Translations under genes and position numbers: made by a program
The notes under the pieces: model-generated
The model's input: only the letters and a program-made list of their open reading frames with translations
Database searches by the model: none
What the model was told of the DNA's origin: nothing
DNA from: Selaginella moellendorffii
Lineage: Eukaryota > Streptophyta > Lycopodiopsida > Selaginellales > Selaginellaceae
DNA: 64,000 nucleotides
Direction: 5' to 3'
Assembly: GCF_000143415.4 (NCBI RefSeq)
Contig: NW_003314263.1
Location: forward strand, 3,792,451-3,856,450
Shown here: positions 1 to 8,876 of the stretch, one piece after another
Layout: the number at the start of each line of letters is the position of its first letter
Numbering within the stretch: position 1 is the stretch's first letter

Positions 1-99
1 AACTCAAATTATATAACAATACGGCTTTAGAATTCAATTGTCCCCTTTCTTGGGAATATCATCTAAGTCATAACTAAAATTTGAAAACACTCTCTTCAC

Positions 100-480
100 A
101 TTATCCTTAGGTTTTCTTCATAGTATTGTGGGCTTTAGATAATTTTGCAACATGTGAGAGATTTTGCTTACACTTTGGACTTGTTAGATAGTTTAAAGAT
201 TCATTCAATGTTCCATGTGAGCAAATTTGAAGAGTGTTTACATTTTGGTAATGTCGTGGATTAGTTCATCATCTAGGTCTTAGATATTGATGCTAAAAAG
301 GCTAGTGTAGCTAATATTTTTGCTCAAAAATTGCTGAAAACACATTAAAAGACAAGCTAAAAATTGTTTGTTTAGTGGAATGGATATTTTATAGATGAAG
401 CTTTGTGGGAAACTAAAGATGACATAAAGAGAGTGTTTTCAAGTGTTAAATGACATTCCTCAAGAAGGGGAGAATTGAGT
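100..480 (+). pseudogene. Ty3/gypsy chromovirus integrase C-terminus remnant
   Basis: One broken frame carries the end of a chromovirus polyprotein. Positions 160-180 read DFAYTLD, then KIHSMFHVSKFEECL follows to about 240, which resembles the integrase C-terminal segment. After several stops the same frame resumes at 376 with WNGYFIDEALWETKDDIK, which has the layout of a chromodomain. A purine run (aagaaggggag, 462-472) directly after it fits a polypurine tract, so a 3' LTR may follow. In-frame stops show that it is dead. Family assignment rests on these short motifs only. Confidence 0.6.
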
Positions 481-1239
481 TTTATAGCTGTATTATTATA
501 TGATTTGAGCCATTTATTTTATTCTCATTCTTTTATTTTTATGACTGTATTAATTTATTTCTTTTGTGGCTGTTTATTACAATGTTAGTATTGCTATTTG
601 CACATCTTTTCTTCATGGTTGTATTGCCTTAAACTCCCTTCTATGAGGTTCATTTAACTTCTCAAGACTACTGTCCATGGTTAATTCATGAAGGAGAAAA
701 GAATAATATAAACCACAAGAATATTCTGAAAATATTTTATAATCTGTGGGATTTAAAGCTAGAATGCCTTTTAAAGGTTGGGAGGTTGTTATTTGGAAAT
801 CCTTAATAAAATTGGTAAAATCTTTAACCTTTTTAACTTTAGTTAAACTTTAGTAATTTAGCATTTTTACTACATAATAACATTATCAAGAGTCTCTTCT
901 TTTTTGTTATAGCCATCATCATTAATGATACATCAGGATCTATATCAAAGATCTACTAGATATAAATGAAGCAAACCTTAAGCTAACCTTTAATGAGGCA
1001 TAAAATAATCTCAAAATATTCCTGTGGTTTGTGTCCCAAGACAAACGACTGCTTGAGGACCATGGTTTGACCTCTCTGGATGCCTGATTTTTTCCAGACA
1101 ACCTTAGCTGGAGAAAAGGATTTCTTCCAACCACAAAAGCAGATGGGAATTAATTTGAATAAACTTAAAGATCGTGAAGGTATAGACTCAAAAGAGCACT
1201 TTCAGTCCTGTTTCATTCCAATGCCTCATATCACCATAT
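481..1239. other. AT-rich intergenic stretch, no gene seen
   Basis: This stretch is AT-rich with no supported gene. It may include the decayed LTR of the preceding retroelement. Open frames around 940-1268 are short and match nothing recognised, except that the last part runs into the katanin fragment. Confidence 0.5.
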
Positions 1240-1493
1240 GGCTGCAGATGTTAATATCAAATAAGTAACCTACCAAACAGAAGGCTACAGTGGAGACGAC
1301 CTGACAAACATCTGTCGAGATGCATCCATGAATGGCATGCGGCCAAAGATTGCTGCAAAGACAAGGGACGAGATAAAGAACATGAAAATGCGATGTGCGA
1401 TTTTGAGGAGGCACTGTCCAAGATCTCAAGAAGTGTACGAAGGTAGACATTGAAAGGCACGAGAAGTGGCTCACAGAGTTCGGTTCCGCCTAA
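1240..1493 (+). pseudogene. Katanin p60 ATPase C-terminal fragment
   Basis: Frame pieces read ADVNIK-stop, then TEGYSGDDLTNICRDASMNG, MRPKIAAKTRDEIKNMK, then after a frame change CDFEEALSKISRSV, then after a second change KVDIERHEKWLTEFGSA and a stop at 1491-1493. This is the conserved tail of the katanin p60 AAA-ATPase, a microtubule-severing enzyme: the end of the AAA domain plus the Vps4-type C-terminal helix. The Walker motifs and everything upstream are missing. There is one in-frame stop and at least two frameshifts, so this is a fragment copy and not a gene. Confidence 0.8.
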
Positions 1494-1554
1494 GTTTGTC
1501 AACAGGAGCACCGTGAAAGCTACCAAGGTACGTTTTCACTCTCACAAGTTTCAT

Positions 1555-3231
1555 TCATTTGCTGCCTGCCAGGAACACGTATGTTACTGCATCTTGCTTG
1601 CCGAGTTGCTTGACCATCTTTGCAGCTAGTGCTCCGTTCTCATAGTTTCTGTGGCTCCTGCAGGCAGCAAGGAGGCATCGCCACTCGGACGCATCTGGCA
1701 TGTAAGGCATGCAGAGGATGAGATCTCGAGCATCAACCAAGCGTCCCGCCCGCCCGAGAACATCGATCATACACCAGTAGTGTTGCTTGGTGGGCCGGAT
1801 GCCAAAGTCCGAGATCATCGACATAAAGTTGGCTCTACACTCAGACACTTCCCCGGCGTGACTGAAAGCGAGCAGGACAGAGAGAAAGCAAGCCTCGTCT
1901 GGAACATCTACAAGCTTCATCACATGGAAGAAATGGAACGTGTTCCTCTCCCGGGCACAGAGGCTGAGCAAGACACTCCAGGAAACCAGACTCGGTGATG
2001 GGATCGTATCAAACAGCTTCTTGGTGGTGTCTAGGCGACGATCGTTTCTCCCAGCGTGAGCAGCTAGCATCGTCGTCCAGGATATGGAATCCTTGAGCGG
2101 CATTTGGGAAAAGAGCTGGCTGGCGGAGTAGAAATCTCCCTCGACGAGATGAGCCGAGAGGAGTGAGTTCCAGGAGGCGAGACTATGGTACGGCATGTCT
2201 TTGAAGATTTTCTTTGCTTCGTTTGCGAGCTCATGCTCACCGTACATTGTCAGCAGGACGTTCCAGGAGACCACATCACGCTGCGGCATTTGATCAAACA
2301 GGTGCTTCGATTTCTCCAGATGACCCTTTCGGGCATTTGCGGCAAGAACAGTGGTGCAAGAAACAAGATCATGCTGGGGCATTCTCTGGAAAACTCGGTT
2401 TGCCGCTGCAAAGTTCTCCTGCTGGGTATAACCAACGAGCATGGTGGTCCAGGATATCAGATCTCGCCCCGGCATCTCAGCAAAGACGACGTTTGCTTCT
2501 TTGGTATGACCAATCTGGGCACAAGCGCCAAGAATGGAGTTCCAGGAGATGAGGTCTCTCTCGGGCATCTCCTCAAAGGTACTTCTCGCGTTTTCTATCT
2601 GACCACACTTTCCATAGGCTGACAGGAGTGAATTCCAGGCAACGAGATTCAGCTGTGGCATAGCATCGAAAGTTTTCTTGGCGGCTATGGTGATCCCGCT
2701 CTGGGCATACGCAGCGAGCAAGGTGGTCCATGAAACCAAGTCCGGCTCGGGCATACCAGAAAATACTCGCTCCATCTCTTCCAGGCTTCCAGCACCGGAG
2801 AAAGCAGCTAGCATGGCATTCCAGGAGATCACGTCCCTCCCCGGCATTCCTTCGAAGACCTTTTTGGATTCTTCGATATGCCCGTTCTGGGCATACGCGA
2901 GCAGCATAGTTGTGGAGGCCACCAAACTCCGAGACGGCATTTGGTCGTAAAGTTCTTTGGCCCGGGAGAGATTTGCAGCTCCACCGCTCCTGCAGAAGAT
3001 GGCCAGCATAAAATCCCAGGAGTAGGAGTTCCTGGAGTTGTCCATGGACGCGAAGATCTTGGAAGCGTCCTCTATGCTGCCGCAAGCACCGAACATCTCG
3101 ATGAGCTTGTTGAGAACGAGAGTGTCGGAGCTGAGGCTGGCTCCGCTGGAGAGAATCCGAGCGTGGAGCTCCCGGGCCTTGGGAAGCGTCCGGCAAGACT
3201 CAATGAGCTCGAGACACTCCCTTCGGTCCAT
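1555..3231 (-). CDS. PPR protein, PLS-type with short repeats (tandem copy 1)
   Basis: A single-exon ORF of 558 aa. It starts MDRRECLELIESCRTLPKAR and then runs through about a dozen pentatricopeptide repeats, mostly the 31-residue S type (for example ERDLISWNSILGACAQIGHT). It ends in an E1-like segment (RPTKQHYWCMIDVLGRAG, then MPDASEWRCLLAACRS). Stop comes right after TYVFLAGSK, so no E2 or DYW domain is present. PPR proteins bind organellar RNA one base per repeat; PLS types usually guide C-to-U editing, often with a separate deaminase partner. The start is shared with the upstream paralogue (MDKNECLKL), which supports the chosen ATG. It lies only 36 nt after that paralogue's stop on the same strand. 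No clear transit peptide is visible at the N-terminus. Confidence 0.88.
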   Translation of the reverse strand: MDRRECLELIESCRTLPKARELHARILSSGASLSSDTLVLNKLIEMFGACGSIEDASKIFASMDNSRNSYSWDFMLAIFCRSGGAANLSRAKELYDQMPSRSLVASTTMLLAYAQNGHIEESKKVFEGMPGRDVISWNAMLAAFSGAGSLEEMERVFSGMPEPDLVSWTTLLAAYAQSGITIAAKKTFDAMPQLNLVAWNSLLSAYGKCGQIENARSTFEEMPERDLISWNSILGACAQIGHTKEANVVFAEMPGRDLISWTTMLVGYTQQENFAAANRVFQRMPQHDLVSCTTVLAANARKGHLEKSKHLFDQMPQRDVVSWNVLLTMYGEHELANEAKKIFKDMPYHSLASWNSLLSAHLVEGDFYSASQLFSQMPLKDSISWTTMLAAHAGRNDRRLDTTKKLFDTIPSPSLVSWSVLLSLCARERNTFHFFHVMKLVDVPDEACFLSVLLAFSHAGEVSECRANFMSMISDFGIRPTKQHYWCMIDVLGRAGRLVDARDLILCMPYMPDASEWRCLLAACRSHRNYENGALAAKMVKQLGKQDAVTYVFLAGSK

Positions 3232-3267
3232 TCATTCACAGGTATGAACGAAAGAAAACGTTGCAAC

Positions 3268-5148
3268 TTATCTTTGCTTGTCTCGCAGGACGAAGGTGTT
3301 GGCCAGGAGGACGTAGCCAGCTCCATCCCGCGGATCCAGATCGAGAACTCCTTGCGCAGCTCGAGATCCATGATCGACATCGCTGTGGCTCCTCGACGCT
3401 CCAAGCAAGCTCCTCCACTCGAGAGAGTCGGGAGCAAACGGCATGGTGGCGACGAGGCTCTCGGCGTCACGTAGAAAACCAGCACGGCCGAGGAGGTCGA
3501 CCATGCAGCGGTAGTGCTGCCTCGCCGGCCGCACGCCAAAGTCGCCACTCATCGACGCAAAGTAGCTCTTCGCCAGGAAAACTCGTCCCAGGTGGCTGCA
3601 AGCGATGAGCACCGAGACGAAGCTGAGACGATCCGGAGAGTCAAGCAAGCTCGCGTTTCCTTCCGCAAAGAGATCAAGCGCTTCGCTCGAGTGGTCATTG
3701 TATGTGTAAGCGGCAAGCATCGAGTTCCAGGAGACAAGGTTGCGCTCCTCGGGCATTCGATCAAAGATGCGCTTGGCCGTGGCGATATGCCCGTTCCGGG
3801 CATACGAGGAAAGTAGCGCGTTCCATGACACAAGATCATGATCGGGCATTTGCTCAAACAATCGCTCGACGGCTTCGATGCGACCATTGAGCGCGTGCGC
3901 TGCGAGCATCGCGTTCCATGCAACGAGATCTCTCCGCGGCATTGCATCGAACATGTGTTGTGCATGGTCGATATGCCCGGCCTGGGCATACGCGACGACC
4001 ATCGAGATCCAGGACGAGGGGCTTCGCTGCGGCATAGACTCGAAGATTCTCTTCGATTCTTCCGGATGGCCGGACTGGGCATATGCTGAGAGAAGCGAGC
4101 TCCAAGAGATTGGGTTGTGCTGCGGCATTGAATCGAAGCACGACTGAGATTCCCTAATTGATCCGTTTTGCGAGAATGCTGCCAGCATCGCATTCCAAGA
4201 AACTTGGTCTCTTTCGGGCATTTTCTGGAATATTTCTCGCGCTTCGTCCAGATGCCAGGACTGGGAGTATACGCACAGCAGCGCCGTCCACGTCACTAAG
4301 TTGTGCTGCGGCATCTCCTCGAACAGGGTCTTGGCATATTCCGTGGCGCCGGAATGGGAATATGCGTTTAGCAGGGCCGACCACGATACCATGTTCCACT
4401 CTGGCATTTGTGAAAAGATTTGCTTTGCCGCGTCAGGATGCCCACCCCGGGCATATGCCGCCACCATGGCAGTCCACGTCACGAGGTCCCGGAGCGCCAT
4501 GTCATCAAACATCGACTTGGCGCGCTCCAATTGCCCGGCGCTTCCGTACGCGTTCATCATGGCCGTCCACGACACGAGATTCCGGCACGGCATGTCATCG
4601 AAGATTTCCCTGGCGACTATGACATGCCCCTCCTGCGCAACTGCGGACAGCACGGTTGTCCAGGAGACAACGTCCCATTGGGCCATGTGGCGGAAGTGGG
4701 CGCTTGCCAGCTCAGCATGCCCGTTCTGGGCATATGCCGCCAGCATGGCATTACACGCGGCGAGATCGGGTTGCTGGATGGAATCAAAGACATCCTTGGC
4801 CTCGAGAATATGCCCGTTGTGGGCATATGCTGCAAGCATCGCGGTACACGAGGCCACATTGTGCCGCGGCATTGCCTGGAATATCCTCTGGGCATTGTCG
4901 AGATGCCCATTCCTGGAGCACGCAAAGAGGGTCATATCCCAGGTAAAGGAGTTCTTGTGTGACATGGAGTGGAAGATGTTTAGGGCGTGGTGGGCGCTAC
5001 CGCATTTGCCATACATCTCTATGAGCTTGTTGTGGAGGAAGAGATCTTGGGGAAGAACTAGGTCTGGCTGGAGCTTGCGATCGATCTCCTTGGCGGCTGG
5101 GAGGGATTTGCACGCCAAGATGAGCTTGAGGCACTCGTTCTTGTCCAT
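3268..5148 (-). CDS. PPR protein, PLS-type with short repeats (tandem copy 2)
   Basis: A single-exon ORF of 626 aa from the ATG at 5148 (MDKNECLKLILACKSLPAAK). The open frame runs on to 5265, but the downstream Met matches the start of the neighbouring paralogue, and the longer version would overlap the divergent PPR gene. About 14-15 mostly 31-residue repeats follow (for example HDLVSWNALLSSYARNGHIA), then an E1-like end (RPARQHYRCMVDLLGRAG) and a stop after VLRDKQR. No DYW domain is present. The predicted role is organellar RNA binding. The ATG is 45 bp from the divergent ATG at 5194, so both genes must share a tiny promoter or overlap in their leaders. Together with 1555-3231 it forms a head-to-tail duplicate pair. 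Confidence 0.88.
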   Translation of the reverse strand: MDKNECLKLILACKSLPAAKEIDRKLQPDLVLPQDLFLHNKLIEMYGKCGSAHHALNIFHSMSHKNSFTWDMTLFACSRNGHLDNAQRIFQAMPRHNVASCTAMLAAYAHNGHILEAKDVFDSIQQPDLAACNAMLAAYAQNGHAELASAHFRHMAQWDVVSWTTVLSAVAQEGHVIVAREIFDDMPCRNLVSWTAMMNAYGSAGQLERAKSMFDDMALRDLVTWTAMVAAYARGGHPDAAKQIFSQMPEWNMVSWSALLNAYSHSGATEYAKTLFEEMPQHNLVTWTALLCVYSQSWHLDEAREIFQKMPERDQVSWNAMLAAFSQNGSIRESQSCFDSMPQHNPISWSSLLSAYAQSGHPEESKRIFESMPQRSPSSWISMVVAYAQAGHIDHAQHMFDAMPRRDLVAWNAMLAAHALNGRIEAVERLFEQMPDHDLVSWNALLSSYARNGHIATAKRIFDRMPEERNLVSWNSMLAAYTYNDHSSEALDLFAEGNASLLDSPDRLSFVSVLIACSHLGRVFLAKSYFASMSGDFGVRPARQHYRCMVDLLGRAGFLRDAESLVATMPFAPDSLEWRSLLGASRSHSDVDHGSRAAQGVLDLDPRDGAGYVLLANTFVLRDKQR

Positions 5149-5193
5149 CGGGATTTTAGGGTTCTTCTGGGGGTCGCGAAGATATTTGGGGAA

Positions 5194-7335
5194 ATGCTGA
5201 GAAGGGGATTGCGATCGCTCGCGGTTCTCTCCAGGTCGGCGGCAGCGCCCGAGGATTCGCAGCACTGCGCGGCGCTGCTGGCGGCATTGTCGAGCAGGGA
5301 TCCAGATGCGTCGCTACGGGGGCTGGATTTTGTGCCCAGCGCCTTCTCGCTGGGCAAGGCGCTCGAGAGGTCTCCCAGCGCCAATGCCGCGCTCCAATGC
5401 TTCGCGTGGGCGTCCGGCCTGCCCGGATTTCGCCATGGATTCCAGGCCTGCAACGCGCTGCTCGTGGCGCTGATCAAGAACGGCCGCCACAGGGAAGCGC
5501 ACGGGATTTTCGACTCCCAGCTCAAGAGTCTCGCCCCGCCCGATGCCTCCAGCTATGGAATCCTCGCTAACGCCTACGTCCAGGCCGGGGATCTCGATGC
5601 CGCCGTGAAGCTCTTGCGCGATCTCCCGGCCTCCACCACGGCCAATCTCGCCACCTATCTCTGCGTCATGATGGGCCTCTGCCGCGGCAAGCGATCCATC
5701 GACGCAATTGGCGTGCTCCGCGAGATGCAAAAGAGGAACGTCGTGCCGGAGCTCGCGACGTATCTCATGCTCATCGAGGGCCTGGGAAGGGATCACAGGG
5801 TGAAAGAGGCCTTCGATCTCTTCCAAGAGATCCATGCTCGAGGATTCACTGCCAAGGCCTCGAGCTATAGCTACATCGTTTGCGGCCTCGCGAAGTATGG
5901 ATACTTTGACGAGGCTGTGGAGCTCTTCGAGGAGATGATCCGGAGGAAGGTGGCGCCGCCGCTGGGGTCTTGCATTGGGATCTTGAATGGCTACTGCCAG
6001 GATGGAGGGAAGATGGAGCAGGCGATCCAGCTCTTCCGGAAGATGGAGGGCGAGTATGGCTGTCCTCCAAACACGTACGCTTACAACGTTCTTCTCACGG
6101 GATTGAAGAAGAAGGATCGAGTGGAGGAGATGAGGGAGATGTTTTTGGAAATGAAGGAGAAGGGCTGCGAGCCGAATCTAGTCACGTACTGCACGTACAT
6201 TCTCGGGCTGTGCAAGGCCGGGAGAGTCGACGATGCGATGGTGGTGAAGAAGGAGATGATCCAGAAGTCTTGCTCGCCGGACAACGTCGTCTATAGTATC
6301 CTCATCAACGCGTTCTGCAAAGTCGGGAAGATCTACGAGGGCGAGAAGCTGCTGGCGGAGATGCTGGAGAAGAAGCTCCAGCCGGACGTTGTGTGCTTCA
6401 GCTCGCTCGTCGATTGCCTGGACAAGGCTGGTCGATACGGCGACGCTTATCGGCTCTTCCGGAGGATGATGGAGCAAGGGTGCAAGCCGGATGCTGTCAT
6501 CGCGTCGGTGATTCTGGACTCTTTCACGAAACGGGGAGAAGTAGCGCAGGCTCTGGAGCTCGTCAACGAGTTCGTGGACAGGGACTTGCCGCTTCCATCG
6601 GCGGGATCTATCAACCAGCTCGTCAAGAGGATTGTGGTGGGCGACAAGGTGGAAGATGGCGTCCGGCTACTCAAGACGATGGCATCCAGAGGCTCCAGGC
6701 CTCTGCAGTGCTCGTATGCGACTTTGTTGAGGGAGCTCTGCCGGAGGAAAAACGCTGTCGAGGCGCTGGAGCTGGTGAAGGAGATGCGAGCGGCTGGCTA
6801 CACGTCCGTGGATCTCTCGTGCGTGATCGAGATGCTGTGCAAGATGAAGATGGTGGACGAGGCCCGGGGGTTGTACGAGGAGATGAAATCCTCGCAGCAG
6901 CAGGAGCTCCTCCCGAGCGTCTCCACTTACAACATTCTTTTGGAGCGCTTGTGCGGCGAGGGACGGCTGGGCGATGCCAAGGACTTGTTCCAGGAGATGA
7001 TCGAGAGCGGCCGGATCCCCGACGTGAACTCTTACGAGATCTTGGTGGAGGCGCTGTGCAAGGCCGGGAAGATCTTCCAGGGGCACGAGCTGTTCAAGCA
7101 GCTCATCTCGCTGGGATTCATTCCCAGCAGCGAGATGTGTGCTACGATCGTCGACGGACTTTGCAAGCACCAGTCTCGAGAAGAGAAAAGCGAAGAAGAA
7201 GATGAAGATGACGCGGAAGAAGCTCTCAGGGAGATGATCGATAGTGGATTTGTGCCTGACGACGTGATCGGTGACGTGATCAGAGAGCTCGAGGCACGAA
7301 AGAAACGAAGAAATAACAGGAATTTTTCTTCTTAA
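5194..7335 (+). CDS. PPR protein, P class
   Basis: A single-exon ORF of 713 aa. The N-terminus (MLRRGLRSLAVLSRSAAAPE) is rich in Arg, Leu, Ser and Ala, as in organelle transit peptides. About 15 canonical 35-residue P repeats follow (for example PNLVTYCTYILGLCKAGRVD). The C-terminus is acidic then basic (EEKSEEEDEDD ... ARKKRRNNRN). P-class proteins stabilise, process or help translate mitochondrial or plastid transcripts. No catalytic domain is visible. It diverges from the PLS gene at 5148 with 45 bp between ATGs. A decayed copy of its middle lies at about 8485-8740. Confidence 0.9.
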   Translation: MLRRGLRSLAVLSRSAAAPEDSQHCAALLAALSSRDPDASLRGLDFVPSAFSLGKALERSPSANAALQCFAWASGLPGFRHGFQACNALLVALIKNGRHREAHGIFDSQLKSLAPPDASSYGILANAYVQAGDLDAAVKLLRDLPASTTANLATYLCVMMGLCRGKRSIDAIGVLREMQKRNVVPELATYLMLIEGLGRDHRVKEAFDLFQEIHARGFTAKASSYSYIVCGLAKYGYFDEAVELFEEMIRRKVAPPLGSCIGILNGYCQDGGKMEQAIQLFRKMEGEYGCPPNTYAYNVLLTGLKKKDRVEEMREMFLEMKEKGCEPNLVTYCTYILGLCKAGRVDDAMVVKKEMIQKSCSPDNVVYSILINAFCKVGKIYEGEKLLAEMLEKKLQPDVVCFSSLVDCLDKAGRYGDAYRLFRRMMEQGCKPDAVIASVILDSFTKRGEVAQALELVNEFVDRDLPLPSAGSINQLVKRIVVGDKVEDGVRLLKTMASRGSRPLQCSYATLLRELCRRKNAVEALELVKEMRAAGYTSVDLSCVIEMLCKMKMVDEARGLYEEMKSSQQQELLPSVSTYNILLERLCGEGRLGDAKDLFQEMIESGRIPDVNSYEILVEALCKAGKIFQGHELFKQLISLGFIPSSEMCATIVDGLCKHQSREEKSEEEDEDDAEEALREMIDSGFVPDDVIGDVIRELEARKKRRNNRNFSS

Positions 7336-7375
7336 AGTTCTTTTTGCTTGGGTTAGATGTTGTTACACTGAAAGT

Positions 7376-7456
7376 TTGACTGAAGCAGTGTCGTGGACTA
7401 GACTCTGGTGTTTGACTAACTAGAACAGTGTCTTTGACTACGACTTAGTCAGTCAA
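7376..7456. promoter_or_regulatory. Cluster of four W-box cores (TTGACT/AGTCAA)
   Basis: TTGACT occurs at 7376, 7412 and 7434, and its reverse complement AGTCAA at 7451, all within 81 bp. W boxes are the binding sites of plant WRKY factors. The cluster sits 51 bp upstream of a TATA box and just over 100 bp upstream of the ATG of a small secreted-peptide gene. Defence- or stress-induced expression is inferred. Confidence 0.5.
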
Positions 7457-7506
7457 ACAAGTAAGTCATGCACATTTACTTTCGTACACACAGCAAAACT
7501 AGTCCC

Positions 7507-7515
7507 TATAAAAAA
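7507..7515 (+). promoter_or_regulatory. TATA box of the secreted-peptide gene
   Basis: The sequence TATAAAAAA lies 53 nt upstream of the ATG at 7560. It places transcription start near 7535-7540. That excludes the earlier in-frame ATG-less start at 7521 and favours 7560. Confidence 0.55.
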
Positions 7516-7559
7516 TGTGAGTGTCTTCATTCATTCGCAAGGAAGAGGATTCATTCACC

Positions 7560-7730
7560 ATGATAAAGAAGCTGCAGATCATAGTGGTCGCAATCTTGGT
7601 TGTGGTTCTTAATGTTGCTTTTCATGGTGTTGCAATGCGCCCCATGGCCCAAGAGACGAAGATGGTGTACGGAGTGATCAAGGTTCCTCATTTGGAAGTT
7701 CCCGCTTCTGGGTTCTACAAGCGACCGTAA
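7560..7730 (+). CDS. Small secreted peptide precursor (IDA-like end?)
   Basis: A 56-aa ORF with an ATG in good context (caccATGa). Residues 1-26 are a classic signal peptide: MIKK followed by a hydrophobic core (IIVVAILVVVLNVAF). The mature part is about 30 aa and ends EVPASGFYKRP. That end loosely recalls the Pro-x-Ser...Lys-Arg pattern of IDA/IDL signalling peptides, but the match is weak and there is no His-Asn ending. There are no cysteines, so it is not a defensin-type peptide. Promoter context (TATA box plus four W-box cores) supports a real, probably inducible gene. The frame upstream of 7560 would begin inside the promoter. The function is unproven; an apoplastic signal is the best guess. 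Confidence 0.6.
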   Translation: MIKKLQIIVVAILVVVLNVAFHGVAMRPMAQETKMVYGVIKVPHLEVPASGFYKRP

Positions 7731-7905
7731 TCGTTTCTAATCTCATGTGTAGCAGAAAGCTGTCACGAATAAGGCTGTGAGAAAAGCAAATTGCTGGAGG
7801 ATTGTCAAACAGCTTTGCTTAAGAAGATAGAAATGCATTGCTACATATCAATGAAGAGAAAATAGCAACGTAACCTAAGCTACTCAGGTTTCCTTCTCCT
7901 GCTTC

Positions 7906-8222
7906 TCACTCTCGTTGACATTGCTCACTTAGGACATGAATCTTGCGAGTAAGATGCTTGAGATTCTCATTCTGTTGTTTGATCTCCTCATTCTCCTGTT
8001 TGATCATCTTGATGTGCTCACTTACCGCTTCAACCTGGTGACTGAAAGCCTTAAATTTCCTGGTTCTGGTTCATACTTTCAGCCACTACTCGAAATTGTC
8101 CTTGCCGACTGTTGAAGTCATTCGTCTTGTTGGCCAGCTAAATAGTTTCGTGCTCAGCTTCTTGAAGGCCTTCCAACTCTTTCTCCACTCCCTTTTTTCA
8201 TCCACGAGCTGTTGGGCTACAA
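7906..8222 (-). pseudogene. Decayed coiled-coil gene fragment
   Basis: On the minus strand, pieces read LVAQQLVDEKRE, then after a frameshift LEGLQEAEHETI-stop, VVAESMNQNQEI-stop, and finally VSEHIKMIKQENEEIKQQNE to a stop at 7906. The heptad-rich Gln/Glu/Asn sequence resembles the coiled coil of the gene at 8877-9851. It has several frame breaks and no start, so it is probably a dead relative of that gene. Confidence 0.45.
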
Positions 8223-8484
8223 GGTCAGAGTAAGGTGAAAAGTCGCGACCGAGACTGTGAGAGGTGCTGGAAAGTGCAAAGGGAAAGTTGTGAAACCTTG
8301 ACCGATGTCTTGGCAAGAGTTCGCGTTTTGGATTGTACGCTCTGTGCGAGGCAGCCATCAAGGCGTACAAGCCATTCGTGGAAGCCGTGAAAAAGAGAGG
8401 TATAGAAAATATGGATCTGGTTATGGTTGTATTCTTTAAGTTTTTACAGGTGTGCAAAAGGCTTGCAAAGTTCTCAAGGGAAGG

Positions 8485-8740
8485 AAAAGATGGCTTAATT
8501 CCAAAGACGGACAGGCGATCCAGCTCTTTCGGAAGACAGAGGACGAGAATGGCTTCACGTACATACTCTTTTCACGGCATTGAAGAAGGATTGGCGAGGA
8601 TCGTCACCACCATCGCACCGGCCTTGCAAAGCCCGAGGTTGTGACTTCACTAGACTCGGCTGGCACTCGGACAACATCGTCTTCAGCATCCCCAACGTGT
8701 ACGAGGGGCAAGAAGCAGCTGGCAGGATGCTGGAGAAAGG
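8485..8740 (+). pseudogene. Decayed fragment of a P-class PPR gene
   Basis: The bases align in patches with about 5990-6370 of the PPR gene at 5194-7335. Examples are caggcgatccagctctttcg, and later cggacaacatcgtcttcagc and aggatgctggagaa. Insertions and deletions break every frame. It is a local partial duplicate. Confidence 0.6.
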
Positions 8741-8876
8741 AGATTATTTTTGCACAACCAAAAGATTAAACTCGCGATCGATCGAAATTTACATCATCAA
8801 AAGTCCCACCGTTTACCTGCCACTGCCCAAAAAGAAATAAACGGTCTAGCCAACCCACCTCTAGCCCAAAGAACCG

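Noticed and set aside
2185-2622. Open frames antisense to the PPR genes (also throughout 1651-5200 and 5314-7170)
   Set aside because: They are mirror frames of the repeated PPR coding sequence and share its periodicity. No promoter or independent motif is visible.
5149-5265. Longer N-terminus for the PPR gene at 3268-5148
   Set aside because: It would overlap the divergent PPR coding region, and the shorter start matches the tandem paralogue.
7521-7559. Earlier start for the secreted peptide
   Set aside because: It lies within a few bases of the TATA box, is not preceded by room for a leader, and would bury the signal peptide.
8086-8457. 123-codon minus-strand gene
   Set aside because: It mixes a frameshifted coiled-coil remnant with unrelated sequence; no start context or conserved domain.
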